The notes: generated by a model from the sequence alone, not told the origin. A DNA stretch of 64,000 nt from Benincasa hispida (GCF_009727055.1 NC_052351.1:10002821-10066820); one strand, 5' to 3'; positions 1 through 15,500 are shown, counted from the first letter of the stretch. Made by a program: numbers and translations.

Positions 1-100
1 CCCTTTCAGAGATTGACCTTAGAAGATTTCATGAAAAGAATTCATGCCGAGGAAAACGCATTCAGATTAAATATAGGAGTCTTTTTAAATATAAAAAAAT

Positions 101-219
101 ATTTAAAAATATTTAAATTTTATAAAAAAAAGTTTTAAATATATTTTTGAATATTTTGCNATTTAAAAATATTTAAATTTTATAAAAAAAAGTTTTAAAT
201 ATATTTTTGAATATTTTGC
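101..219. repeat. Exact 59-bp duplication flanking a single N (probable assembly join)
   Basis: Positions 101-159 and 161-219 are identical, separated by one N at 160. An exact AT-rich duplication on both sides of an ambiguous base is the pattern of two contig ends that overlap but were not merged. It is more likely an assembly artefact than a biological repeat. Confidence 0.8.
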
Positions 220-480
220 TATAATGTTTAAATATTTTGGAATTTTTTTTATTTATAAGATTTTTTCCATTTTAAATAAAGGCACGTTAGATAAATTGGA
301 CTCTCAAATTTTCAATTCCTTCTTAAAATTAGTTTTTTAAAGTTGATTTCTTTCCAAATTAGTTTTTTAAAGTTTTATTAAAAAAGTTTTTTTTTTAACA
401 TTGTAATTTACAAAAATAATTAGCGAAATGCGGTAGTTTAAAAAATATTTAGAAATTTATGGTAGTGTACCAAATTTTTT

Positions 481-870
481 CTTACTTTGGTTTGTTTTGA
501 AGTTAATTTAGCTTTTATACCTACAGATACTAGGTGAGTAGATTTTGGTACTACTACTCATATAAGTATATCAATGTGGGGTTACTTATGGAGTCGGCTG
601 CCAAGTGATGCTGAAAGATTCATCTACGTGGGCGATGACAAAGCAGTTTTAGTTGAAGCTATTGGGAATTTTAGATTACATTTAAAAACTAGTTGTTATT
701 TGGATTTGAATGAGACTTTTGTTGTACCGTCGTTTAGATAGAATTTAGTTTCTATTTCTAGTTTGGACAAATTTGATTTTTCTTGTTTTTTTTGAAAATA
801 ATAAAGTTTGCCTTTTTCAAGATTCCAAGCTTATTGGTGCCTCTTCTTTAATTGATAATCTATATATGCT
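481..870 (+). pseudogene. Copia protease-region remnant
   Basis: The conceptual translation reads DFGTTTHIS near 538, matching the copia aspartic protease motif D-S/T-G-A-T-x-H. It continues with a GD-containing segment and a NLVSIS-like segment typical of the protease to gag-pre-integrase stretch of TNT1-type copia elements. The second active-site triad residue is Phe instead of Ser/Thr, and in-frame stops occur near 535 and 740. This is a non-functional fragment of the surrounding element. Confidence 0.65.
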
Positions 871-949
871 TGATTTTTTTGCTTCATTTAACAAGATCAT
901 GTTATCTAATTCATGTTATACAAAGCGTAAATAAAATAAGAATTCCGCT

Positions 950-1600
950 ATATTATAACACAAGTGTTTAGGTCACATCTCTAAATAGAGAATTCAGAGA
1001 CTTGTGTCAGATGGAATTCTTGATTCCCTTGATTTAAGTGACTTTGACATTTGTGTGGAATGTATTAAGGGAAAACAGACAAACATAAGAAAATTAGGTG
1101 CCAACAGATACTCAGACATCTTAGAACTAATACATACAGATATCTGTGGTCCATTCCATACGGCTTCTTGGGATGGACGACAATACTTTATTACGTTCAT
1201 GGACGACTATTCAAGATATGTGTACCTATAATTAATTCATGAGAAGTTTCAATTTTTGGACGTTTTCAAGTTTTTCAAAGCTGAAGTTGAACTTCGACTT
1301 GGAAAGAAAAGGTTGTCAAATCTGATCGTGGAGGTGAATACTACGGTAGATATGATGGATCAGGTGAACAATTACCAGGGCCATTTACCAAATACCTAAA
1401 AGAATGTGGAGTCGTCTCACAATACACTATGTCGGGGCAAACCAACATGAATGTTATGGCGGAAAGGCAAAATAGAACACTTAAGGATATGATAAGAAGT
1501 ATGATTAGTCATTCTCTTATACTAGAATCCCTCTGGGGGAAGACACTAAAGATTGCAACATATATCCTTAATAGCAACCTAGTAAAACGGTAGCTAAAAC
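950..1600 (+). pseudogene. Copia integrase remnant (zinc-binding and catalytic core)
   Basis: An HKCLGHIS segment at about 959-982 followed by C-V-E-C at 1052-1063 is the HHCC zinc-binding domain of copia integrase. The catalytic core follows, with an HTDICGPF segment near 1129 and TFMDDYSR near 1192. A stop after 1228 and later frameshifts (about 1240-1470) break it. Residues related to the third acidic position (a GQTNMN/ERQNRT-like segment near 1436-1480) are still recognisable in another frame. Confidence 0.8.
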
Positions 1601-1611
1601 CCTTTTATGAG

Positions 1612-2755
1612 TTGTGGACATCAAAGAAGCATAGTACTAGGCATCTTCACATATGGAGTTGTCCAACTGAGGCTAGGCCTTATAGGCCTAACGAAAGAAA
1701 ATTGGACTCAAAACTATTAGCTGCTATTTTTGTGGGTATTCTAAGTGCTCTCAGGGTTTCAAGTTTTATGATCCCAGTTCTAGATCATTGTTTGAGACGG
1801 AAAATGCTAGATTCCTTGAGGATGTTGAGTTTGGGGGAAGATAACACAAAGAAAGTTGTCTTTGAAGAGGAATTAGTTTCTTTTCTTAATGTGGTTAAAA
1901 ATGATGTTCAGGCTCCTATTCCTGACTTCACTATTGAACCAATTATAGAACAAGACAACATTGAAATCCCCGTTGTTGAATCTGAAGTTCAAACTCAACA
2001 ACTTCAAGAAGTGCCACTAAGAAGATCCATTAAAAAGAAGAAGCGCAATTCTATATAATTATATTGTATTTCTTCAAGAACATCGTGATGATATAGGTAT
2101 AATGGAATATGATCCAATAAATTTCCAACAAGCCCTACAAAGTTCTAACTTTCAAAAGTGGATAAATGCCATGGAAGAGGAAATGAAATCCATGAAAGAT
2201 AATGATGTATGGGAACTTGTCGAATTGTCATCAGACGTGAAACCCATAGGCTCTAAATGGATATTCAAAACTAAAACGGATTTGCATGGAAATATCGAAA
2301 GATATAAGGCTCGTCTTGTTGCAAAGAGTTTTACTCAAAACAAAATCATTGATTACGAAGAGACTTTCTCTTTGATTTCACCGAAAGGCTCTTTCAGGGT
2401 AATCATGACACTGGTAGCTCACTTTGATTTAGAGCTACGCCAGATAGATGTAAAAATTGCGTTTCTCAATGGGAATAGGGATGAGACAATTTATACTGTG
2501 CAACTAGAAAACTTTGTGTCTGGTAGTTCAAAGTCTATGGTGTGCAAATTGAAGAAATCCATCTATGGTCTCAAGCAAGTCTCTCGTCAATGGTATCACA
2601 AATTCCATGAAGTAATAACCTCCTTTGATTTTGAGGTGAATATAGTGGAAAATTGTATATATCACAAGTTTAGTGGGAGTAAATCAATCTTTTTGGTGTT
2701 ATATGTCGATGACATACTCATAGCAAATAATGATGTAGGTTTATTGCATGACTAA
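1612..2755 (+). pseudogene. Copia integrase C-terminus and N-terminal two thirds of reverse transcriptase
   Basis: 1612-2058 encodes the lysine- and glutamate-rich linker between integrase and RT. 2102-2755 is an unbroken 217-residue stretch of copia RT: a W-x(2)-A-M-x-E-E segment, then VKPIGSKWIFK, then KARLVAK, then a QIDVKIAFLNG-type palm segment. The catalytic YVDD is at 2702-2713. The frame stops right after a GLLHD segment, where the MITE begins. The family motif usually reads AFLNGxLxExIYM; here it is AFLNGNRDETIYT. Confidence 0.88.
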
Positions 2756-2756
2756 A

Positions 2757-3063
2757 GGAGCATTTGTGGCAAGATTATCATAAAATTATAATAATCGCCT
2801 CTTATTAATAAATACTATTTCAAAACCCTTATTTGCTACATTATTTACTATTTGCTATAGTTTTTACTATTTACATTCATCATTTTTTTTTATTGTTTGC
2901 TATAGTGTTTACTATTTCTTTCTTAGACTAAAATAGTTTACACCTCAAACACATACTATTATAACCCAATCTAAAATAATCTACACCCCAAACGCAAACT
3001 ATTAAAATCCAACTATAATAACCTAGGAGTATAAGAATTCAGCTTCTTGCCCCAAATGCCCCC
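2757..3063. mobile_element. 307-bp MITE with ~17-bp terminal inverted repeats, inserted in the copia RT
   Basis: The left end GGAGCATTTGTGGCAAG and the right end read on the other strand, GGGGGCATTTGGGGCAAG, form terminal inverted repeats. The interior has the repeated tract of short TATTTACTATTTGC-like words and no coding capacity. RT homology stops at 2752 and resumes at about 3065 with an RFLKRNFEMKNLGDAS segment, so the element sits exactly at the break. A related copy lies inverted at 38225-38559. No clean target-site duplication was visible, so the superfamily (PIF/Harbinger-like or hAT-like) is open. Confidence 0.75.
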
Positions 3064-3540
3064 TACGAGATTTCTCAAAAGGAATTTTGAGATGAAGAAT
3101 CTTGGTGATGCTTCTTCTGTATTAAGAACTACAGTGAAATTTTTTTTAGTAGATTTAGCATGAAAGATTGTGTACCAAGAGATACCCCAATCGCTAAAGG
3201 TAACAAATTTCATTTAGGCAATGCCACAAAACCACACTCGAGACTAAGAAGATGCAAAAGGTTCCCTATGCATTGATTGTTAGAAGTTAATGTATGTTCA
3301 AGTATGTACGCATCCAGATATTGTGTTCATAGTTGGAGTGTTAGATAGATATTTGAGCAACTTGGGGATGGATCATTGGAAAGCAACTAAACGGGTTGTG
3401 AGGTATTTACAGAGAATAAAAGATTATATGCTCACTTATCAGAGATCAGAAGTTTTGGAGATCATTGGGTATTATGATTCCAATTATGTTGGATGCCAAC
3501 ATTTTGCGATCAACTTCAGGCTATATCTTCATGTTGACTG
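3064..3540 (+). pseudogene. Copia RT C-terminus and RNase H N-terminal part
   Basis: 3065-3300 continues the RT with FEMKNLGDAS and a DTP-like region in shifted frames. From 3290 the frame reads a CTHPDIVF segment, then RYLSNLGMDHWKA and RYLQRIKDYMLTY, the connection domain of copia RNase H. At the break the host frame reads TSGYIFMLT, then a solo LTR begins at 3541. The remainder of RNase H is at 5335-5745. Confidence 0.8.
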
Positions 3541-5333
3541 TGTTGGAAATGTCCTAAAACTCGCACTTCGTAAATATTGGAAACATATTCCATTTATCAA
3601 TAAAAGTATTATTGAGTTGTTCATTCAATAAAATGTTATTGATATTGCATTATGTTATAAAAATCCAATAAATGAATTGATGGCTATAATATGAATACTT
3701 TAACTTTATGTAGAGACATAAATGTGGATCAAGTTTTAGTATATAGCCAAAATGGTCTATAAATATATGGATGAGATTGGGTACCTATGCAACATCATTC
3801 ATATGGAGACATGCGAGTGGAGCATCCTATGCAAAGGATGTTTTCATAAGACTGGACCACGAAATAGTCACTTTTCTTTATAATGACTGTTTGCTGTTAA
3901 AATTGACTATTTCAAATTCGTTGACCTCGGGTAACTCGATCTTAATCCTGAGCTAATTATGAACTCCTGTTTATTCAGAATTATCCTTTGATCTGCATAG
4001 GTGAGAGTAGTTCAAAACACTGCTCAATAAGCTTCCCATTTTGGAGATAAGACTGGATAGATAGTTGGGGACATAGTCCTGTAAGATGGAATTCACTCCT
4101 AACCAATTTAGGATTAGCAGATAGGTTGTTCCGTTAAGTACTGACTCTTGGTTTTGAACAAAGGGGCCTCACCCTTTCATGGCCGAAAAGGAAATGGTTT
4201 ATTAGTTGGACTATAAATCAATTGTTCTTAAGGAGCAAGATGTATTTACAGGGGTAAAATGGTAATTTTGGCCTAACTGTAAATACGAATTACCTGTGAA
4301 GGGTCGACTTACTGATTATGGTTAAAGTGGACAGAAGTATATCTACAGTGAGGAGAGTACAACTATCAAGCTATAGTGGTATGTCTCGATAGTTAACGAA
4401 TATTGATTAATTCGATCTAAAGAGTTTAGCCAATTAGTCTCAAATTATTGGAGCTCATGATCTGTAGGCCCATAAGATCCTTTTACTAACTCGTAAAATT
4501 ACTCATTAGATTAGTGAATTGAGCAGATTTGAAATGTCAAAAATCGAAATTAGGGTTTTGAATTTGAAGTGTTCAAATTCAGTTTAGGGTTTGGTAAGTT
4601 ATATTTAATATAATTAAACGTTTATTTTATCGAAATTAAACGTAAATAGGAGAGATTAAAATATTTAAATATTGATTAACATGCATAAGATTCATATATG
4701 TATTAGGTGTTTAATTAATTTAATATTTGATATTAAATTATTAATTAGATAATTAATTAAAGTTTTTTAATTAATTGTTTAAATAAAACATTTTCAATTT
4801 TGTAAATTCAAATTTGAGAGTTGAATTTTTTATTAAATTTAATTTTAATAGAAAATTAAATAAAGCAAAATTGAAAATTAAGAAAATTAAGTGAGTTAGT
4901 GGAATAGTCCAAGTTTTGTTGGATTAATCCACTAACCAACACCTAGCCCACTTCATATTGTTCATTGATGTGTCAATGAGCTTGCATGATAATACTTCAT
5001 AAATACTCTAAATTTCAAAGTAGGAAAAAGGGGATGCAATTGAATTTATGAAATTCTCCACTCTGTCTAAAAACTCTCCATCAAATTGACCTCAATCTGA
5101 GATTCCACCTCTCAATCCAAGTTAGAGAATAGTAGAGAAGAACATTGTGATGGTCTACTGTCAAGTTGAAGGTTCAATTCATGAAGAAAAGTAGGAACTG
5201 CTCAAAGATATAACATTCTAAAACCCCTCTTCTATGAAAATGTTTTCTTGCAAGCTTTTTAAACTCAAATTAAGTGTGATTAGAGTACTTATTGATTCTG
5301 ATTTCTTCCGCTGCATGTATGTTTACTCTATCG
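3541..5333 (+). mobile_element. Solo LTR (copia type, ~1.8 kb) splitting the RNase H
   Basis: RNase H coding stops at 3540 and resumes at about 5335 (AGGDVSWK segment). Between them is a non-coding block that starts TGTTGGAAATGTCC. It shares LTR landmarks with the larger copia LTRs at 23755-25775, such as an 'aatggtct...' segment, 'tggagacatgcgag', and a ccacgaaat/ccacgagat segment. There is no internal region, so it is a solo LTR or a heavily reduced element. The right edge and duplication (GACTG expected) could not be confirmed; the boundary is approximate. Confidence 0.65.
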
Positions 5334-5334
5334 G

Positions 5335-5745
5335 GCTGGAGGAGATGTATCTTGGAAAATTGTTAAACAAATACTTATGACTTCTTCTACCATGGTTGTG
5401 GAGTTTATAGCATGTTATGAGGCATCCAATCATGAAATATGGTTGCGAAATTTTGTCGTTGGACTGTGGATAGTGATTGACATAGAAAGACCACTAAAAT
5501 TATTTTATGACAATAAGTCGACAATGATGTATTCCAACAATAACAGAAGCAATACGAATTCAAAACATGTACACGTGAAGTTTTTTGTTGTTAAAGAAAT
5601 AGTTCAGAATGGTCAAATTTTTTTATAGAACATGTAGGAATAAACTCTATGGTGGCAGATCCATTGACTAAAGGTTTACCACCTAAAGTTTTTCATAAGC
5701 ATGTTACTCACATGGGTGTTAGTTACTTTATTGATTTTATGATTT
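5335..5745 (+). pseudogene. Copia RNase H C-terminal part
   Basis: The translation reads an SWKIVKQ segment, then SSTMVVEFIACYEA, LRNFVVGL, an FYDNKSTM catalytic-Asp segment, KHVHVKFFVVKE, and ADPLTKGLPP. These are the end of the copia RNase H and pol polyprotein. The polyprotein stop is at about 5743-5745. One in-frame stop after 5625 separates the last part. This region directly continues 3064-3540. Confidence 0.85.
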
Positions 5746-6169
5746 AGTGAAAGTTTGTTATTGAGAATGTTCTTTGACCTTATTTTGTTTATTTTCTATA
5801 TAGACTAAAGTTGATGGTTTATATTTTATTATTTGAATTTGTTTATCATGCATGTAGTTTAGCATAAAGTTTTTAAGAATGATCTCACTAAGGAATTTGG
5901 ACCAGTTGGAAACATGCATAATCTAGATCACTTTGCATATATTTTTCATGCGCTATCCATCCATACTTGATATATGTCATTGAATGTATTGGAATTGGTG
6001 ATCAAGGAAGGTTTAGTTTTAAGAGTAATGACAAAAGCCGCCTTGATTTCGTGCTAATACAGGAGATTGACCAGATTGAGCTAAAGGGGAATTCTATTAT
6101 TGAAATAACCTGTTTATGTGCGCTTAAGGTTTATGTGATTTAATTACATTAGATACACAAACATAGTTC

Positions 6170-6690
6170 AAGTGGGAGATTGTTAGACATATTTAAATAA
6201 TGATAGGTATAATTAAAGTATGAGCTATGTATGTGGATTAATATTTTATCACGGATTGGATCCTATTATGTGATCTAATTAATTAAGATCCTAGATTCCT
6301 AATTCAATATGAACTTAATGGGTAGAAGCCTATACCTAGTTAGTTAGGGTTTAATGGGAACCTTAATTGAACTAGTATATAAAGAGATATTCGGGTTATG
6401 GTCCCCAATATACCAAAACAATAAGCATTCAGTCTTTCTTAAATCCTATCTAGAGAGAGATCTCAATAAGGACATTCAGAGTTTTGGTTGAGAAAAATCA
6501 TAGTCATCTATCATTATCTTGAAGCTATTATCAGTTTCTCGATGGAATCCAGTATGTTATTTATTCTTGACAATTTGACATAAATGATCTTAGGGTTTAT
6601 CTATTCAATATAGATATAAAGTAATTATGCTAATAGATCTATCTTCTTCATTCGAGATTGAAGGTATGATCCCCATCCGTGCAACTATGT
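6170..6690 (+). mobile_element. Polypurine tract and 3' LTR of the first copia element
   Basis: AAGTGGGAGAT at 6170-6180 is a copia polypurine tract, and the LTR starts with TG at 6181 (TGTTAGACATATTT). A TATA box, TATATAAAG, is at 6376-6384. The LTR end is not defined by a second copy; a TGCA near 6680 is a plausible terminus only. Confidence 0.65.
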
Positions 6691-8790
6691 TTTATTGTAT
6701 TTTAATCTAAAAAAATAGTCGATTAATTACACGAGTTCAGACCCTTATACTGACCTTTTTGAAATCCTTATTAATATTATTTTCCATTTTTCTGGATTAA
6801 TGTAAAGACAAGAACAGTATTTAAAAACCTTGACCTAAATAATAATCAAACACAATTGATTGGTTTTGTACTGTTATGTTGGAATCTTATCACATTACAA
6901 CCCTACACCTTCAAGATTAACTTTATAATTATTGATAACAGGTGTGCCCATGAAAAAGATATAATTTTGTTATGTTATTGCTATCAATTGGAGTTGTTTT
7001 AATAAAAAAAAGTGGAAAATAAGATTTTATTTTATTTTTTGGGGAAAAGGAATTAAGAAAATGTTTTAATACATGGAGTTGTTAATAATGGTGATTGAGA
7101 AGGTAAGCGAGGGTAATCAAACAGACAAAAAAGTAAGGAATAATTAATAGTAAAAAAATATCGGTTTCAAAAAAAAAATAATAATAATAGTAAAGAAATA
7201 GCAAAATACCAACTACTGTGGGCCCCATTATTCTGTGTTTGTGGGCCCCGCGTGGCTAAATTCGACGCCAGCCACAACAGTCCAACTAGGACGGTCAGAG
7301 TTGGCTCCTCTTTCCCCGCTTCTTGTTTCCGTTCTTACCTTTTTCATTCTTTTCTTTCTTTCTTCTAATTTTTATTTTAAAAAAAATTATATTTTCAACT
7401 AATTTTCCACGTGCGTGTTTTCTTCTGACCCGAGGTTTCTTCTGTTTATTTTTGGAGTTTATTGACGTTGATTTCAAATTAATATAAAAAGCTTTTTCTT
7501 TTTAATCATGTTAGTAAAATATTAAAAGACAAAAAGAAAAAAAAAAAAAAAAAACAATAAACAGGGGAACAAAAGTTGAATGGTTGATTCTAGAAGCCTA
7601 ATGTACCAATATGTTATTACAACAAATAAGTTTTTGGTCCCAGAAGTTCGATTACAGTTTTTGTTTCATCTCTAACCTTCAAAATATTACATTTTTAGTT
7701 ATTAAGATTTTGTTGATAAATATTTTGTTTTTGTTTTTAAATATTAAACCTTTATCATCTACCTTTCTTATCATGATTTGCATATTCTTTAAGTATAATA
7801 TTTGATTTCTCAACCAAATAAAACATTTTTTTGAAAGCTACTTTTTTTAGTTTTTAAAATTTAACTTAATTTTTTAAAACATTGATGAAAAGTAGATAAC
7901 AAAGGAATACATTTTGAGGTGTAAGTAGTGCACATATGCCTAATTTTCAAGAACAAAAACAAGAAAACAACACGTTTAACAAACGAGGCCTAAATTTTAA
8001 ATTTGTTCGAATTTAGTTTATAAATTTCAAAACATTACAATTTTATCTAAAAAAGTTTGAGTTTTCTTTCAATTTAGTTCTTAAGTTTCAAGATTTACAA
8101 TATTAACCTTGATTTTTTACTAAATACTAATCTTGAAATTGAAGAGACAAATTGAAAGTAATTCATACTTCAATTATAATATTATGAAATTCAAGATTAA
8201 ATTGGAATCACACTCAAAATTTAAAGAAAAATGTAAATGGACTAAATGAAAAGTAGATAAAAAAAAATCTAGTAACCAAACAAGTATTTTTTTTCCTATC
8301 TTATTTTATTCCATTGATGATGGATGTTGGGTCATTTTTAAATTTTAATATATCCATATATGTTTCTAAAATTAAAATGAAGTAACAATTGCATCCATCC
8401 AATAATTTCATCCTTGAAATGATATTATGAGAATATTTATATATATATATATATACTATTGCGCCCTCGATTTTGATATCAATATTATTATTATTTTTTT
8501 CTTTTTAAATGTGGGGTTTTACCCTATACCATGAATTGATATTCAATTTCCCAAAAAGCAGGTTGAAAAATCAAAGACCAATTAAGAGATGATTTGAACC
8601 AAATGACCAACCTAACCCTAGTACCCTACCACTAGCATTTTGCAGCCTTTGCATCCAAAACTCTGTCCACAAGGCAATTAAATATTTTAAATCACTGTCT
8701 CGTATTGGACATTATGGGTTAGGAATTTATGAGTGAACTTAATCCCACCATTATCTTACTGTAATTTGTGTTGGTGGAGCACTGTGCGTG

Positions 8791-8823
<33 letters not shown>

Positions 8824-9377
8824 TATAATACTTTCTTAATTTTACGTTGATTATAAGATTTGAATATCTAATGTCAAAGATTGATTTTAAAATTTTTATA
8901 GTGGAAGGTAATAAAGTTGAATTAAACTCAACAAATTTTTTTTAAAAAAAGAATGACCTTTCTTCCTTAAAAAAAAAAAAACTCTAAGCTCAAAGTTGAC
9001 CATACAAATGTTAGGGGTAAAAACAGGAAAAAAAATAAAAATTCAAATTTAAACATCTCACCTCCTGACCATTGTGTAATGTAAATTTAAATATTAAAAA
9101 TGTGATGAGTCTGACTGCAATTCTTAGTGGTCTTGCGCCAAACATTTCATTGAAACTTCTCCAATTGTGCTAAAACGAATACTAATCTTCACCTAAAAGG
9201 CTTTGTATTGGTTGTTTGTATCAAACCCTTTTCTCTCAAGTCAGAGAATATTAGCAATACGCCGCCATTGAAGGTTTTTTCTTTGATTTTTATATGTTAA
9301 CTTGTTTGTTTCTTCTTCTTCCTCTTCTTCATCATCTCCTCCGACCAGCCAGTATTTCTGTTTAGAGACATCTCGAT
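6691..9377. other. AT-rich intergenic DNA upstream of the receptor kinase
   Basis: No gene is supported. It holds A/T tracts, a (TA)n tract at about 8439-8455, a longer (TA)n at about 8790-8826, and an imperfect inverted repeat near 7990-8245. The open frames at 7295-7477 and 7611-7805 are low-complexity K/R- or F/L/I-rich and look accidental. The 9200-9377 stretch is T/C-rich and probably includes the promoter-proximal region and 5' leader of the next gene; no clear TATA box was chosen. Confidence 0.6.
7990..8245. repeat. Degenerate inverted repeat (foldback-like)
   Basis: The left arm (CAATTTAGTTCTTAAGTTTC region, near 8070) matches the opposite strand of the right arm (near 8150-8210), leaving a short A/T-rich centre. 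This is the layout of hairpin-type MITEs common in plants. The arms are diverged and no duplication was identified. Confidence 0.4.
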
Positions 9378-12727
<3,350 letters not shown>

Positions 12728-13916
12728 CGTTATCTTTTGGTTTTGATTCTTTCCTCCTAATGTTAATATACCATTTTGCTCATCTTCAAAGCATAGGCAG
12801 TTAGTTTGTGAAGCGAGTATAGTCATTTTTAGAAAGCTTGTTCATATGAATGATTGGTTTTGGTTGATTGTTTTGATAGGTAATTTAAAGCAAAAAGAAT
12901 TGAAGTGGTTTGTTGGTTGATAGATTAGGTCTGTATTTTACTTTTAACTGCAAGATAGATCCATTAGTAACAAAGTATTTTATCTTGTTAGATAAGCCTC
13001 TAAAAAAATGTAACAATGGCAAAATTTTGCAATGTACATAACAAGGGGAAAAAAAGGAAAACATTGTGCACATGTTTTTAATTCACCAAATATATGTTTG
13101 GGTGTTTTTGGAATTTAGCCTTTAGGTATGTTTTAACATTTTTAAATCATACATCACATAGTACTACACAATATGTTAGGGAATAAGGAAGGTAATGATT
13201 TAGTTAATTAATATTTAGTTGTTAGTTGAATTGTTGCCAGTTTTAGCATTTTAATCCAATGCCCAATTAAATGGCACACAAAATTTTTAAGAAAAAATAA
13301 TGTTTTTTTACTATCGAAACAGCCTAAGTATTGAAATGAAATAGGATTTAATAAGGTTAAGAGCTCATCAAATTTTTACTACGAACTAATATTACATAGT
13401 GAAACAACTTAATTAACAAAAAGTGTTCTTGCCATAGTGGAAGAGCGTGTCTAGTCTCCTTTACATTCTAGACTATTTTAGCTTAGAAAAACATGTAGAC
13501 CTTCAAAGATTTATCAATAGTTCTCGGTCTAAAAACTAAAATTATTGATTACAATGATAACATTTGAGAACAAATTTGCATAATATAATTACAAGAAAGG
13601 GCCTTATTAGCTTCGAAATCCTATTCTTATCAAATTTGAAGTTAAGCACCTTTAAATAAAAACTTTGGGTGTACACTTACTTGATGGAAAAGCATATATA
13701 CTTAAATATATTTAGTGTAAATGCACTTTGCATACCATCTCAATTGTCCAATCACAATGGTAAACTTCCATTTTTCTATTTTAAATATTTTTTTGTTTTT
13801 TTAACCATGCTGGTTTTTTTTTCTAGCCGTGTCGTTGAAATGAAAAGAATGAAGAAAAGTATTGTTAACAATATACTAAATATTGATTTTAATATTTTTT
13901 TTTATAGTGACTGAGG

Positions 13917-13960
13917 TCTATCAGTGATAGAAACTTATATAAATCTATCACTAATAGACG
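13917..13960. repeat. Short inverted repeat, TCTATCAGTGATAGA type
   Basis: TCTATCAGTGATAGAA at 13917-13932 is nearly self-complementary and is followed by AATCTATCACTAATAGAC, so the pair can form a hairpin. I recall this word as a frequent dispersed short repeat in cucurbit DNA; that is recollection and not shown here. Confidence 0.45.
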
Positions 13961-14929
13961 CGGGTTGGAATCTATAAGTGTTTTTTACTATTTCTGTAAA
14001 TAGTTTGATAAAGGTGAAAAGGAAAAGTGGGAGGGAAATCTAAAAGGAAAAAAAAAAAAAAAGAAAAGAAAAAGCACAGCCACCATGTGGCAAACTGTCA
14101 ATGGGCAAGAGAATCACATCCTATTTTCTTTTGGGACTTTAGGCCTTTTGTGCTTAGGAAGTGAAGAATTGGAGGGGTCAAGGTTCTAATTAATAAATAA
14201 TATACACAAACAATTAAAAAATAGTAATAATAGCAATAATGAAATTAATGAGCAAGATTTCGTAGAAAATTATAGTACGAAGAAATAGAGCATGATACTT
14301 CTTTAATACTAAAATTTGTTCTAAAGATCTTTAGTACGTTTATCTTCTTGCGTCCATCAATAGGCCCATGGCTCAAAGGCCACCCCACTTAGTTGTGACT
14401 CATACCTAATTCAATGATCATGATACTGAGAGAAGTTTGGAAACTATAATAATATATTTCTTTTTTTTTTTTTTGGTATAGTTTCAATTCTTTCAATAGT
14501 TAATCAATAAGATATCACTTTTTTAATACAATAATTGTGGGAGGTAAGTATTCAGCTTTTTTGTCATTAATCTTAAATTAATTAATTTTAGTCAATTAAT
14601 CAATTAGTCTTCTGATAATAACAAACTTATTTTTATTCATTAACAATTTTAGTGTTTAGAAGAGTCTTATGTAGAGCTCAAAATTATGAATCCAATGCAA
14701 TTTGAATCACAAACGAAAAAAAGTATAACCGAAACAAGGTTAATGAAAAAATACATGAGGTGATGACGTGGCAGCCAAATCATCAAAATGGACCTAATTG
14801 AAAGGTGCCACATGGACCATAGGATGAATGACACATGGTGATTTTGATTTTTGGATTGGTTTAAAAAACAAAATGAATTTAATATTATTTTATGGTTGTA
14901 TCTAATAGTTAGTTTTGGACATAGTGTGT

Positions 14930-15500
14930 ACTTTTGGTTTTTGTTAGATTTTAAAAAGATATATATTATTATATTAATTTTTTGTTTGAAAAATCTTCAC
15001 CATCGATTTTTCTTTTCCAAGATCTAATGGTCCAAATTAAATTTGGTCTTCACTTTTTCCGTCTTTTTTTTTAAACTCTTCATCTTCTGCAAAAGACAAT
15101 AATTACATATTTTTACAATCCTAGAAGTCACCATTGTGATTCTCTCTAAGCTTCAATTTCTTTTTCTTTTCATCTTATTGTTGATAGAGATATATTTTAT
15201 TGTGGAGATTAATTTGTTGAGTGCTTAAACTTGTAAATCCATTATTTTAGATAGTTTGTCATATGTATTCTTAATTCTTTCAAACCTATTGTAAGGGATA
15301 CTCTTGAATCCATAACAAGAGTGTTATAACAGTTTGATCCTCAACCATGGAAAAGATCGGGTGTCTAGAAAAGGAACGTTGTAACAGTTCAACTCTATAT
15401 CGTGGAAGAATGAAGTTAAATATGACATACCGAAGAAGAGCTTGGGAAGTGGATGTAGGCTGGGTTGTGTCGAACCACTATAAAATTACCCTATTCATCT
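14930..15500 (+). mobile_element. Probable TNT1/Tork-type copia LTR remnant
   Basis: The segment at about 15440-15485 reads GTGGATGTAGGCTGGGTTG followed by TCGAACCACTATAAA, a wording typical of the R-U5 part of TNT1/Tork-type LTRs. It is preceded by an A/T-rich stretch with a CTCTCTAAGCTTC-like leader. No internal region or second LTR is visible nearby, and the edges are unknown. Confidence 0.35.

Larger units (their letters stand above)
1..6690 (+). mobile_element. Decayed Ty1/copia retrotransposon, 3' part, with two nested insertions
   Basis: The pol domains run in copia order: protease (about 500-870), integrase (950-1600), reverse transcriptase (2102-2755, then 3064-3300) and RNase H (3290-3540, then 5335-5745). 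A polypurine tract and 3' LTR follow from 6181. The 5' LTR and gag lie left of the window or are lost. A MITE at 2757-3063 splits the RT and a solo LTR at 3541-~5333 splits RNase H. Many stops and frameshifts show it is dead. The right edge at about 6690 is an estimate, because no target-site duplication could be tested. Confidence 0.85.

Noticed and set aside
13600..13650. 5S rRNA-like words (GAAGTTAAGCACC)
   Set aside because: Only about 13 bases resemble 5S rRNA; the conserved flanks are absent.
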